A stretch of DNA of 64,000 nt from Mastigamoeba balamuthi (Eukaryota; Evosea; Mastigamoebida; Mastigamoebidae). Location: the NCBI GenBank assembly GCA_902651635.1, contig CACRSC010000084.1, positions 1,451,598-1,515,597 of the forward strand. Reading direction: 5' to 3'. Below the pieces are notes generated by a model that saw only the letters and a list, made by a program, of their open reading frames with translations, had not been told where the DNA came from and searched no databases. The position numbers and the translations under genes were made by a program. Each line of letters opens with the position of its first letter. Positions within the stretch are counted from its first letter, which is position 1. Shown here piece after piece: positions 1-9,386 of this stretch.

Positions 1-303
1 GGCATGCAGGACGCGTGGGCGCTGCTGCGCCCCGGCGACGCCGGGTGGACCGAGGACACGGACGTCAACGGCATGCTGCGCGCGCTGCGCGGCGACAGGA
101 AGCAGGTGCGCTTCGACCGCGTGCTCTGGCGCGGGTCGCCGGGCTCGTGGGAGCCCGCGGAGATCGAGCTGCTGGGCACGCGCCCGCTGCGGCCAGACGA
201 CGCGGCCCACAGCGACGACGAGGCCGCAGGCGCCGCAGCCAGCGGGCCCATCTGGCCGTCGGACCACTTCGGGCTCTGCCTGACGCTCAGGCGCCCCGAG
301 TGA
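1..303 (+). CDS. C-terminal end of a TDP2-like endonuclease/exonuclease/phosphatase protein (5' end outside window)
   Basis: An open frame enters from the left edge and ends at 303. The visible ~100 residues look like the last part of an EEP-fold phosphodiesterase, closest to tyrosyl-DNA phosphodiesterase 2. Seen: a D-x-W segment followed by GWTEDTD and N-G-M-L; the block RFDRVLWRG; then I-E-L-L-G-T; and near the end the catalytic-type motif PSDHFGL (S-D-H). In this family that Asp/His pair completes the Mg-dependent active site, and the enzyme removes topoisomerase 2 adducts from DNA ends; that function is inferred from family resemblance. An acidic Ala-rich insert (D-D-E-A-A) lies just before the S-D-H motif. 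An ordinary EEP phosphatase cannot be excluded because the N-terminal two thirds are missing. Confidence 0.7.
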   Translation, partial: GMQDAWALLRPGDAGWTEDTDVNGMLRALRGDRKQVRFDRVLWRGSPGSWEPAEIELLGTRPLRPDDAAHSDDEAAGAAASGPIWPSDHFGLCLTLRRPE

Positions 304-634
304 GCAGCGCAGCCCGTTTTGGACCCCCCAGGGACTGTGTCGCAAAGACCGCACCGGCTGCTGCCGAGGCAGTGGTGCGCCCACACTCCCCCCTCCTGCC
401 CCTCTCTGCCAGCACCATGATTGCCACCACCAGCACCGCCACCACACCCGAACTGTGCTCCTTCCCTCCCACATCGGACTGACCTCCCTCCCCCACAACA
501 CAAGCAGTCCCCGCCTTCTTTATACACACAAAGGCCCCTCCACGTCTAGCTGCTGCGACCCCCTCCCTCCCCCGTGTGGCCTGCGCATGGACAGAGAGGC
601 TGTTGATTTGGGAACGGCTCGAGCGACCGTGGTG

Positions 635-2276
635 TCAGGCGGAGGTGCGCGCGCTGTGGCCATCAGGCTCTGCGCTCTCGTCCCGCTCGGCCTCAGCGGC
701 GGGGTCGCCGTTGAGTGGGGTCCTCTCGTTGGCCGTGCCGTCGCCGCACGACTGCCTCTGCCTCGCGTGTGCCTCTGCAGCGACGCTCTCCCACTTCAGC
801 GCGACAACGCGGGCCTGTGAGGGCGGGAGTTGGGAACTCCCAGTTGAGACACAGAAGGCCGTGGGGTCTGTGTGCTCTCTGCGCACGAGGAAGAGCGCGA
901 GCAGCACTGTGATGCCCCCGCCCATGCCGATGAAGAGCGCCCGGGTGCCCACCCTGGCCACGAAGAGCAGCAGGCAGGAGGCGGGCAGGCAGAGCGCGTA
1001 GTAGCAGAGCAGCGTGGCGGCAGCGCCGTAGGCCTGCAGCCCCGCGCCGCGCAGGACGCCGGCCAGCACGGCGTTGAGGCCGTCCTGCGCCGACTCGAGC
1101 GCCCCGTACGGCACCAGCGCGCTGCCTGCCGCCAGCACAGCCGCGTCGTCGGTGAACAGCACAACATAGTACCTGCCCGCGAACACCACCGCGGGGACGT
1201 AGACAAACTCCATCGCCAGCACAGCAACTGCCAGCAGAGAACGCACTTAGTTTTGCCCACAAAATAAAGGTGGGAAGCCCAAGTGGCATCTCGAGGCGCC
1301 ATACCAACGCACGACCACGCGACGAGGCGGGCTCTGAGCGGGTCGTTGGCGCCGAGGTGGAAGCCTACGCGGGCGCTGCTGGCGATGCCCAGGGACATGG
1401 GCAGCGTCCAGACGAGCTGCAGCAGCGACATGACGACGGCGAAGCTCGCCAGTGACACGGGGCCCGCGAGGCCCGAGAGGAACGCGCAGGCCTCGAACGC
1501 CCACCACTCGCTGCACGTCATGGCGTAGCCCGAGCCCGCCAGCACCAGCGTCTCCCTCCACCCGTGCCGCAGCGCAGCCCCCGAGAGCCCGCCAGCGAGC
1601 ACCAGCGAGTGCAGGCCGCCCGTCCGCACGAGGAGCACCAGCAGCGCCAACTGCAGCGCCCACGTGCCGGCCAGCGCAGCAGCGGAGCCCGCGAGGCCGA
1701 GGCCGAGGACGTGGATGAGCAGCCAGTCGAGGGCGGCGACCAGCGCGACGCCGGCGGCGCTGACGACGAGCTGGGGCCACGAGACGCCCGCGGCGTAGAG
1801 CGCGCGCCTGAGGCCTTCGGCCCAGAAGGCCGGCAGCAGCCCGGGCGCCAGGACCCTCAGGAACCTCGCGCTGGCCCTCGCCACCTCCTGCGCGTGGGGG
1901 TGAGCGGACACAGCAGTGGCCCGAGTCAATTGAGAGCAGCGCGCGCCCTGTCCTGGCCGAGGCAGAGCAGGATGGGCTCCACGCAGCACAGCAGCGCGGC
2001 CACGGGGGCCGTGAAGGCGGCGATGAGGACGAGGGCGCGCTGGAGGGCGTGGGAGGCGCCGAGAGGGTTGCGGGCGCCGTGGGCCTGCGAGCAGAGCGTG
2101 TCGAGGGCGCACGAGATGCCGAAGGCGCCGCTGAGGCCCACGACGTTGTAGAGCGTCGAGCTCAGGGCGCAGGCGGCCATGGGGACTGCGCCCAGCCTGC
2201 CGACGAAGGCGAGGTTGACGAGCGTGATGCCCAGCGTCGAGTAGTTGGAGAGCACCGCGGGGCCGAAGATGCCCAT
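635..2276 (-). CDS. MATE-family multidrug/toxin efflux transporter, 3 exons
   Basis: A multi-pass membrane protein of the MATE superfamily (cation-coupled export of drugs or metabolites). Exon 1 begins at the ATG at 2276 and holds the typical first-helix block NLAFVGRLG and a Q-A-x-G-A segment (SQAHGARN). Exon 2 (about 1870 down to 1315) holds several hydrophobic helices and the WWAFE block found after helix 7. Exon 3 (about 1228 to 635) holds the last helices, then a hydrophilic, charged tail. The 3' intron is clear: donor GTATGG near 1309, acceptor CTGGCAG near 1229. The first intron has no GT in a usable position; a GC donor close to 1939 with acceptor CGCGCAG near 1872 keeps the family alignment. 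It contains CAATTGA. The start is uncertain: the frame is open upstream to an acceptor-like CAG near 2304, so a short 5' exon may exist. Confidence 0.75.
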
Positions 2277-2537
2277 CGACGCTCGGACCTCATCCCTCAG
2301 GTCTGCTGCGCTTACGCCCGCGCGGCACAGGCAGTTGTTCTCGTGCTTACAGACTGCCGTTGGCTCAACGAGGTGGGTGTGATGGGCCTTGTGACTGACG
2401 GCAGGCGTCTGTGTTTCTGTTTTGTGTTAAAAGGAGGGAACAATCAACGAAATTTCAAAGTGCGAAACAGCCGAGAGAAATCCGGTCAATGGATCGCGTT
2501 GAACACCTCGGAAACTATCTCGTTGCCTGCTGAGGAG

Positions 2538-2795
2538 ACTGAGAGCAGTCTCTCCCTCACGCGGTTCTGGGACTCGAAGATGTTGTGCCAGACAGTGTCG
2601 GTGGTGCCCTTTGCAAGCACGATGTTGCCTGCGGAGATGTCTGTGACCGCTCTGATGCCCAAACCCTCGCTCTTCTGTGTAGTGTCCGACTACGGTGGTT
2701 TCTCTCCGAGGAAGATTGCCCAGTTAGCGTGCAAGCTCAGCCAGAACATCACTTCGGGCTATGCCAGAGCCTCGTCACCATCATCATTTGAACAA
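2538..2795 (-). pseudogene. Decayed C-terminal fragment of the neighbouring F-box gene family
   Basis: Between the MATE gene and the first F-box gene, the minus strand shows a recognisable but broken copy of the end of the F-box proteins. The order of matching pieces follows the intact paralogues: a segment like 'SDYGGF-SPRK' on the plus strand mirrors the Y-D-T/EEPLS part, the LGIR-V motif of the last 30 residues (LGIRAVTD here, MGIRVV in the intact genes) is readable, and the final K-G-x-x-x-x-x-W lies close to 2590. No long open frame remains, and the N-terminal 450 residues are absent. The flanks (2277-2537 and 2796-2964) are AT-richer and show nothing else I can support. Confidence 0.6.
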
Positions 2796-2964
2796 TGCTC
2801 AGAAACAGCTTTCTTGATTCCATACAAACCTTATACTAACCACTTTCAATTGGAACCATCAGATATGCCAGCTTATTTATTTCCAGGGACTCAGGGGAAT
2901 TGTTGACATGAACCTATCTAACTTGAATCACTTAGACTTGATCTAGAGCGAATTGTGAGCGGAA

Positions 2965-4641
2965 TTAGCACCAGTGAGAGCGGCGCTTAACATTGCCCTT
3001 CATCAACATCGGGCTGCTTGAGTAGCCTGTTACCACTCTGATCCCCATGCTCTCAAACTTTACAGTTGTGTTGTATGACAGTATTCCAGACCGCAGGGTC
3101 AGCCTCCAGTTGTCATGTGTGCACAACCAGGAGAACACATCAGGCAGCAACACAGCCCCACTCTGATCGACCGAGAGAAACACAGATGACTCCTGGCTGA
3201 GGAGGCTCAGAATCTCTCGCAGCTGTGTCACTGTGAGGACCTGGGAAAATTCGAGTATCCTGAGATGCTTTGCAGCCCCAACAAAGTACTTGACTGTCTG
3301 AATGTCCCCCCTAATGCAATAGAGGGATACAAGACTGTGACAGATGGGGTTATGCAGTATGGAGACAGGCAGATGGTCGACAACGAGATGCTGTAGCTTG
3401 GCTCCAGAGTGCTGCTCTGTTGCGATGCCCACATCGCATTCATACAGGTGAAGAACTTCCAGGCTTGGCAGGCATGTGCAAATGACCTGTGCCAGGCCCT
3501 CCTCTCTGACATACTTCAGTTGAAGATTTACAAGAGAGGAACAAATGCTAAGCAGCCCACAAAACACTTGATTGAAGGGGCCCACATTCCCATCGACTGG
3601 TGAGCTATCAATATGTGCTCTCTGCAATGCTAACGAGCGCGTAACCGAGGGAGCAACACTGAGTTGCTGCCATCTTAGAATGTCTCCGCATATTTTGCGG
3701 AGACCAGGGACGTGAGCCAATGCCTGCGTCACGAGAGAGCAGCATCCCCCGATGGCTCCAAGATTTGGACACTGTGTCCGCAGCAGTGGTCCTATCTCAG
3801 CCTCCGGAACTGTACCAGTGGTGTCACCAGAAGTGATCAGTTTCCTCAGACAGGGGAAGATGCGGTCTGTCGAAGCCACGACACCCAGAAACTCGCTGGC
3901 TGAGACCCCCACGAGCTTCTGAAGCAGTGTGGGGCTTCCCGTATCTGCGAATGCTCTCACTACGCCAGCGGTCTCAGCCCCCACGCCGCAAACGAATTTG
4001 AGGAGCTGGTGGCCCTGACTGGCAACAAAGGCCCTGAAGTGGTGGCCCATGTCTGCAACACCAATGCTGAGTGACACCAGCGACTGCATCCCACACATCA
4101 CCTTCCACGCCGATGGTCCGATGAAAGCTCCCTCGGCATCGAGTGTCGTGAGAGAGGACAGTGCCAGCAGCACAGCAGACAGTGCCTCCGGGTCGCAGAA
4201 CGGTGGCGCTATGTCATTCCACCCTCTGTGAGAAAACCGAACAGAACGTATGGCACCAGCGAGAGGGGATAGCGCCAGAGAGTGCAGGCGTGAGGCCGTG
4301 GGCTCAACAGAGATCCTCTGATACAGTGGAGCGGATGCACAGAGAGAGCGGGCAGTGCTGCACACACAAAAGAGAGCACAGCGAGACCTGAGGTCCAGCA
4401 GCGGCACAATGCACTCAGCAACGAGGCTGTGCGGGAGACTGTGGAACAGATCTGCTTCACTTCTTCCACCAGGTCGCGGACAGTCAGAACACGAGGTGCA
4501 GAACGAGGCAGTTGCCTCCCATTCGGCGGCGCTCGCGAGGGCCTTGCACGAGGGGCAGAGGCGGCGGATGAGAGAGTCCCACTTGTTCTGCAGGAGAGCC
4601 AACTGGCCCTCGACATCGTTGACCGTGCGTCTTGAGCCCAT
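2965..4641 (-). CDS. F-box protein with leucine-rich-like repeats, paralogue 1
   Basis: A single-exon gene of 558 codons starting at the ATG at 4641. Residues ~65-115 form an F-box: SLPHSLVAECIVPLLDL is followed by RCALFCVCSTARSLC. The F-box is the part that docks on Skp1 in SCF ubiquitin ligases. The rest is a run of irregular leucine-rich segments, including repeated L-x-x-L-D and C-P-x-L patterns such as LRTQCPNLGAIGGC and SLEVLHLYEC. These resemble the target-binding repeats of F-box/LRR proteins. The target cannot be read from sequence. It is the first of three tandem paralogues of about 556 residues on the same strand, sharing the N-terminal LxNKW/LxNRW/LxSKW box and the C-terminal GIRV motif. 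An exact 13-base match with paralogue 3 lies just upstream of its start. Confidence 0.8.
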   Translation of the reverse strand: MGSRRTVNDVEGQLALLQNKWDSLIRRLCPSCKALASAAEWEATASFCTSCSDCPRPGGRSEADLFHSLPHSLVAECIVPLLDLRSRCALFCVCSTARSLCASAPLYQRISVEPTASRLHSLALSPLAGAIRSVRFSHRGWNDIAPPFCDPEALSAVLLALSSLTTLDAEGAFIGPSAWKVMCGMQSLVSLSIGVADMGHHFRAFVASQGHQLLKFVCGVGAETAGVVRAFADTGSPTLLQKLVGVSASEFLGVVASTDRIFPCLRKLITSGDTTGTVPEAEIGPLLRTQCPNLGAIGGCCSLVTQALAHVPGLRKICGDILRWQQLSVAPSVTRSLALQRAHIDSSPVDGNVGPFNQVFCGLLSICSSLVNLQLKYVREEGLAQVICTCLPSLEVLHLYECDVGIATEQHSGAKLQHLVVDHLPVSILHNPICHSLVSLYCIRGDIQTVKYFVGAAKHLRILEFSQVLTVTQLREILSLLSQESSVFLSVDQSGAVLLPDVFSWLCTHDNWRLTLRSGILSYNTTVKFESMGIRVVTGYSSSPMLMKGNVKRRSHWC

Positions 4642-4660
4642 TTGCCAACTTCTTCTTTGG

Positions 4661-4673
4661 TTGTTTCAATTGG
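4661..4673 (-). promoter_or_regulatory. Shared 13-base upstream element (CCAATTGAAACAA)
   Basis: Read on the minus strand, CCAATTGAAACAA ends 20 bases before the ATG of F-box paralogue 1. The identical 13-mer sits 25 bases before the ATG of paralogue 3. It could be a core promoter or initiator element, or the branch region of a 5'-UTR intron, since CAATTGA is also common inside introns here. Confidence 0.35.
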
Positions 4674-4779
4674 TGATCACAAATCTGCCTCGATGACTAA
4701 CCGACTGTGAATCAAGCTTGAGAGATTGGGTCCGACTTCATTTGAAGCTCCTCTGCGTTTACCGTGTCGAAAATAGCGA

Positions 4780-5295
4780 GCCCCACCGCGGTGACGAGGC
4801 CTGGAGATAGATGACTAACCTCTGCGGCTTGCCCAGAGATGGTGCCATGCAGGACTTCTGCAAATCACTCGTGGTACGCTGCCACCATGCGGGGTGGTGC
4901 TGAGCCAGTACCGTCACGAGGTGGAGCGATCGAATCGTGCGGTATCGCTCACGTCCGGCCACTTACGCTCAGCTTGTGCTCCCTACTCACTATTGCCAGA
5001 GAAAAAGGCCTGTGATGTGTACGATCCAGAAGCTAGCAGGCACGATGAAGCAGCGGCTGATTGCGGAGCCCTCTGGGCCCTCAAGGCAGGCCTCTTCCAG
5101 TGCCAGCGATGGTCTGAGGCCGGCCAGGGGAGCACACCAGAGAGGATCGATCGTGTTTACTGACACGGTGATGCCGATAAATAACCAGACAGAGCAGTCC
5201 GGCACACACTACACAGCATGCAGAGAGAACTGAGGTCCAACAGCGGCACATGCCCTCGGCAATGAGACAGAGTTTGAGGCTGTCCTCCAATGAGA
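4780..5295 (-). pseudogene. Decayed, internally deleted F-box family copy
   Basis: Between paralogues 1 and 2 the minus strand carries remnants in family order. At 5160-5290 a degenerate F-box reads E-D-S-L-K-L-C-L-I-A-E-G in place of the intact ESLPHSVIAE. At about 5075-5135 it reads GLRPSLALEEACLEG, matching the ARPSLALEKAGLEG segment that in intact genes lies ~300 residues further on. So several hundred codons between these two blocks have been lost, and frames shift. The part nearer 4780 is too diverged for a firm match. The pattern fits duplication of a family member followed by decay. Confidence 0.6.
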
Positions 5296-5420
5296 CATGA
5301 ACATTATTTATTCCTTTCCCAGATCGAATCTCAGATTATGCGAATCTCCAGAGAGACATCCAGCCGAGGTCAGCCTTACATGCACAGCTCTCTCTAAATG
5401 CTCAGCGGAGCAACAACAAT

Positions 5421-7094
5421 CTAGAAGAAACCGTACCAAGAGGAGTCGCTGCCCTTGAGCAGCATGAAACTGTCACCACTCCTGACCACCCTGATGCCCA
5501 TCCTCTCGCACATGACCGCAGTGTCGTACGACAGCGGTTCTTCTCCGAGGCGGAAGATCCACTTGTCGTGTGAGCGCATCCATGCCATGACGTCTGGCAG
5601 TGCTACTGCCTCGTCGCCGCGGTTCACCGCAAGAGCAACTGACGTCGCCTGGCCCAGGTGGCGCAGCACCTCCTGCAGCTGCGTGGCGGACATGAGCTCT
5701 GCGAAGCTCACCTCCCGGAGGCCCTTTGCCACCGCGGCGAGGTCGGCCAGTGCAGAGACAGGCCCCCAGATGCACTTGAGGGTGACGAGGCTGTCGCTGA
5801 TGGGGTGCTGCAGAATGGGGACGGGCAGGCGGTCTGCGACCAGCCGGGTGAGCGTTGCGCCCGAGTGCTGCTCTCCTGCTATTCCCACAGCACTGTTGTG
5901 CACTTGGAGCTCGCGAAGGCATGGCAGGCGCGAGCAGATGATTTGTGCGAGGCCATCCTCCCTGACGCTGTCCAGACTGAGAGTGACCAGTGAGGTGCAG
6001 ATGCGCAGCAGCCCACAGAACACCTCTCGAGGGTCTGGAAAGCCATAGATTTCCTCTCCCTCCAGCCCCGCTTTCTCCAATGCCAGTGAAGGCCTCGCCA
6101 TTCGAACAAAGTCCAGCTGCTGCCACTTTTTGATTTTGTTGTAGACCTTGCGGATCCCGGGGATGTACGCCAGCGCAAGCGATACCAGAGCGCCGCATCC
6201 CCCAACAGCCACCAAATCAGGACACTGTGCGCGAAGCAGCGGCCCAATCTCGGCCTCAGAAACAGCTGCCCCGGTGACGTCTCCCTCGACATCGAGTTTC
6301 TGCAGGCACGGGAAGATGCGGTCTGTCGAGGCCACAACACCCAGGAACTCCCTGGCCGAGACCCCCACGAGCTTCTGGAGCTGCAGGGGACAGCCCAGAT
6401 CCGCGAGCGCAGACACTATGCCAGTGCTCTTGCCGCCCATGTCGCACACGAACTCACGGAGCTGGGGGCCCCGACTGGCAACAAATGCCCTGAAGTGGAG
6501 GCCCAGGTCGGCAACACCGATCCTGAGGGACACCAGCGACTGCATTCCGCACATGGCCCTCCAATCCGACGGCCCGATGAAGGCGCCCCCAGCGTCGAGT
6601 GTCGCGACAGAGGACAGGGCCAGCAGCGCCACAGAGAGCGCCTCGCTGTCGTATGGTGATGACTTGCCCAGACAACACCTCCTGCGACTGAATGTGACCG
6701 AGCGCATGGCGCCAGCGATCGGGGAGCACGCCAGAGAGTGCAGGCCGGACGGTGTTGGATCCACAGCGATTCGATGGCACAAAGGAGCCAGTGAACACGC
6801 TGAACGGGCAGCACGACAGACGTGGGAGAGTGCGAGGAAAGACTTGAGGTCGAGCAGCGGCAGAATGTACTCGGCGATGACGCTGTGCGGGAGGCTTTCG
6901 AACAGACTGAGAGTGTGCCCTCTCTCACTTGGGCAGTCGGCTGCGGCACAGGATCCGCACACAGGCGTGGAGTCACTAAGGCAGCCCGAGGCCGTGGGGG
7001 TGGTGTCGTCGACCTGGGGCTTGCACGACGGATGAACACGGCGCACAAATGTGTTCCACCTGTTCTGCCAGAGGGCCAGCTTCCTTAGTCCCAT
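5421..7094 (-). CDS. F-box protein with leucine-rich-like repeats, paralogue 2
   Basis: A single-exon gene of about 557 codons. I place the start at the ATG at 7094 (MGLRKLALWQNRW), because the open frame above it has only a non-ATG codon and because the other paralogues begin at the same point. F-box at about residues 65-110: FESLPHSVIAEYILPLLDL and the C-R-A-A-R block. LRR-like remainder with C-P-D-L, C-L-R-E-L and V-T-L-x-C repeats; the end has MGIRVVRSG. The regions around SVALLALSSVATLDA and IGVADLGLHFRAFVAS are close to identical with paralogues 1 and 3, while the terminal ~100 residues differ more, as expected if target recognition has diverged. Role: likely substrate receptor of an SCF ubiquitin ligase (inferred). 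Confidence 0.8.
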   Translation of the reverse strand: MGLRKLALWQNRWNTFVRRVHPSCKPQVDDTTPTASGCLSDSTPVCGSCAAADCPSERGHTLSLFESLPHSVIAEYILPLLDLKSFLALSHVCRAARSACSLAPLCHRIAVDPTPSGLHSLACSPIAGAMRSVTFSRRRCCLGKSSPYDSEALSVALLALSSVATLDAGGAFIGPSDWRAMCGMQSLVSLRIGVADLGLHFRAFVASRGPQLREFVCDMGGKSTGIVSALADLGCPLQLQKLVGVSAREFLGVVASTDRIFPCLQKLDVEGDVTGAAVSEAEIGPLLRAQCPDLVAVGGCGALVSLALAYIPGIRKVYNKIKKWQQLDFVRMARPSLALEKAGLEGEEIYGFPDPREVFCGLLRICTSLVTLSLDSVREDGLAQIICSRLPCLRELQVHNSAVGIAGEQHSGATLTRLVADRLPVPILQHPISDSLVTLKCIWGPVSALADLAAVAKGLREVSFAELMSATQLQEVLRHLGQATSVALAVNRGDEAVALPDVMAWMRSHDKWIFRLGEEPLSYDTAVMCERMGIRVVRSGDSFMLLKGSDSSWYGFF

Positions 7095-7463
7095 TCCCTT
7101 TGCCACTTTCAAATGATAATTGTCAGATATTCCGATTTAACGATTTGACGAACCAGATCTTGTTCAAAATCACCCTAATCAGAGTGTAAGGTGAAACGAC
7201 CAGACAATCATCCTTGTTTACCGCAATGGTATGCTGCTTTATTTGGATCGCTGATGCCGCGCATCGGAGGCAGTTACATAACCGAGAGGGCTGATGGCTG
7301 AAATGGCGGCGATCAAAGCAATCTCGAAAAGTGATCCGTACAGAGAGATGTTCAGCACAAAAATTCAACACCGGTTCAGATACTTTGTTGAGCCATCTGA
7401 TCTGTGGTAACGAGAGATGGCACTACTACTATCTCTCTCTGTTGTTCTCTGCCCTGTTGGATA
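7095..7463 (+). other. Intergenic spacer between F-box paralogues 2 and 3
   Basis: About 370 bases, clearly AT-richer than the genes on both sides. No open frame, RNA fold or family relic could be supported. It should contain the promoter of paralogue 2 and the 3' end of paralogue 3. Confidence 0.6.
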
Positions 7464-9122
7464 CTAAAGCACGCAGCCCCAATAATTGTCCATGCCCTTT
7501 GTCAGCAAGGTGTCCGTGCCCCTTATTACTCTGATGCCCAGACTCTCGCACTTTACTGCTGTGCCATACGATAGAGCTCCCTCTTTGAGACGGAGAACCC
7601 ACTTGTCATGAGAGCACAGCCACGCTAGGACGTCTGGCAGAGCCACCACCTCGTCGCCGTTGTCCACGGCAAGGCCTACTGATGTCGTCTGGCCGAGGTG
7701 GCGCAGCATCTCCTGCAACTGCGTGGCTGTCATGAAATCACCACAGCCAACATTCTTGAGGTTCGGTGCATTCGCGGTAAAGTTGATCATTGCCTGGGCA
7801 GGTCCTTGCAGGCTCCTGATGGTGATGAGGCTGTAACTGATGGGGTGCTGCAAAATGGAGACGGGCAGGTTGTCAGCAACCAGCTGGGTGAGCCTGGCTC
7901 CCGAGTCCTGCTCTCCAGCATCTGTACCCACATTACTGATGCTACAATGAAGGAATTTGAGGCACGGCAGGCATGCGCAGATGACCTGCGCGAGGCCGTT
8001 CTCATAGACACCATGCAGTTTGAGGATCACAAGCGAGGAGCAGATGCTCAGAAGCCTTCCAAAGATCCCGTGCCTGTCGTGGGCCCCAAGTATTGTGTCA
8101 CCATCTAGGCTCGCTTTCTCCAGTGCCAGCGAAGGTCTCTCCAAGCAAACAGTGCCGAGTTGCTGACACAACTGAATTCTCCCGTAGACCTTGCGAATAC
8201 CGGGGATGTGCGCCAGTGCCTGCGAAACTACAATACCACATCCCCCAACAGCCTCCAATCTAGGGCACTGAGCGTGCAGCAGCGGCCCGATTTCGGCCTC
8301 CGAAATAACTGTCCTGGAGACGTCTCCTTCGACCTGAAGCTTCTGCAGGCAGGAGAAGAGGCGGTCTGTCGAGGCCACAACACTCAGGAACTCCCTGGCA
8401 GGCACCCCCACGAGCTTCCTCAGCTGCATTGGACAGCCCACATCAGCAAATGCAGTCACGACACCAGTGCACTTGCCACCCATGTCACACACGAGATCCA
8501 AGAGCTGGGGGCCCCTACTAGCCACAAAAGCCCTAAAGTGGAGGCCCAGGTCGGCAACGCTGACCCTGAGGGACACAAGCGACTGCATTCCACACATTGC
8601 ACTCCACTCGGATGGTCCGATGAATGCACCCTGAGCGTCGAGTGACCTGAGAGAGGTAAGGGCCAGAAGTGCGGACGAGAGTGCAGCCGAGTCACTGTAG
8701 GATGATGGCGTTATGTTCCACAGCTTCCTCGGGGGAAACACAACTGAGCGAGCAGCTCCAGCAAGAGGGGAGGACACCAGAGCACGCAGCTTCACTGGCG
8801 TGGGCTCAACAGAAACTCTCTGGTTCAACGGCGCGGATGAGCAAACAGAGCGGGCAGTTCGGCACACGCGGGACAGCACCAAGCGAGACTTGAGGTCCAG
8901 CAGCGGCACAATGGACTCGGCAATGAGGCTATGCGGTAGGCTCTCGAATATGTCTAATGCACCCAGTGCGGGCCTTGCACCTTGGCAGCTACCAACGGTA
9001 CGTTCTCCACACACAGCTGATCTGCCATTACCAGGGCAGGAGCTCGCCTGCGCCTTGCTCGGCTGATTGAGGCGATGAACGAATGAGCTCCACTTGCTCT
9101 GAAGGAGGACCAGCCTCTTCAT
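7464..9122 (-). CDS. F-box protein with leucine-rich-like repeats, paralogue 3
   Basis: A single-exon gene of about 552 codons. The open frame extends to 9257 but begins there with a non-ATG codon. The ATG at 9122 (MKRLVLLQSKW) aligns with the starts of the other two paralogues, so I use it. F-box: IFESLPHSLIAESIVPLLDL and SRVCRTARS. The remaining leucine-rich-like stretch contains ISEAEIGPLLHAQCPRL, shared almost word for word with paralogue 2 (VSEAEIGPLLRAQCPDL). The C-terminus carries LGIRVIRG and a final W-G-C-V-L. Likely an SCF substrate receptor (inferred from the F-box). Confidence 0.8.
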   Translation of the reverse strand: MKRLVLLQSKWSSFVHRLNQPSKAQASSCPGNGRSAVCGERTVGSCQGARPALGALDIFESLPHSLIAESIVPLLDLKSRLVLSRVCRTARSVCSSAPLNQRVSVEPTPVKLRALVSSPLAGAARSVVFPPRKLWNITPSSYSDSAALSSALLALTSLRSLDAQGAFIGPSEWSAMCGMQSLVSLRVSVADLGLHFRAFVASRGPQLLDLVCDMGGKCTGVVTAFADVGCPMQLRKLVGVPAREFLSVVASTDRLFSCLQKLQVEGDVSRTVISEAEIGPLLHAQCPRLEAVGGCGIVVSQALAHIPGIRKVYGRIQLCQQLGTVCLERPSLALEKASLDGDTILGAHDRHGIFGRLLSICSSLVILKLHGVYENGLAQVICACLPCLKFLHCSISNVGTDAGEQDSGARLTQLVADNLPVSILQHPISYSLITIRSLQGPAQAMINFTANAPNLKNVGCGDFMTATQLQEMLRHLGQTTSVGLAVDNGDEVVALPDVLAWLCSHDKWVLRLKEGALSYGTAVKCESLGIRVIRGTDTLLTKGMDNYWGCVL

Positions 9123-9146
9123 CCCAAATAAGTGTCTCGCCTTTAC

Positions 9147-9159
9147 TTGTTTCAATTGG
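9147..9159 (-). promoter_or_regulatory. Shared 13-base upstream element (second copy)
   Basis: The same CCAATTGAAACAA as at 4661-4673, here 25 bases before the ATG of paralogue 3. Exact conservation outside the coding region, while the surrounding upstream sequence differs, suggests constraint or a recent copy. Confidence 0.35.
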
Positions 9160-9386
9160 AACAGGAGAAATCTGATATCGAGATTTAAGAGGCGCAGATC
9201 CCGCCTTGCGAGATTTCGTGAGACGTCGAAAACGTGGAGGGGAGAATCACATCCCACAGATGCTGCAAAGCTGTTTCCGCAATCACAATGGCAGTAACGC
9301 GCCCTTATCCTGTCAGTTGCAGGTGGTTGAGTCTCTTCAATTCCCGTTGTGCGGTGGTCGAGACGGAATTGATGACGAGGACGGTA

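Noticed and set aside
9123-9257. A longer N-terminus for F-box paralogue 3
   Set aside because: The extension has no ATG, crosses the conserved upstream 13-mer and has no counterpart in the other paralogues.
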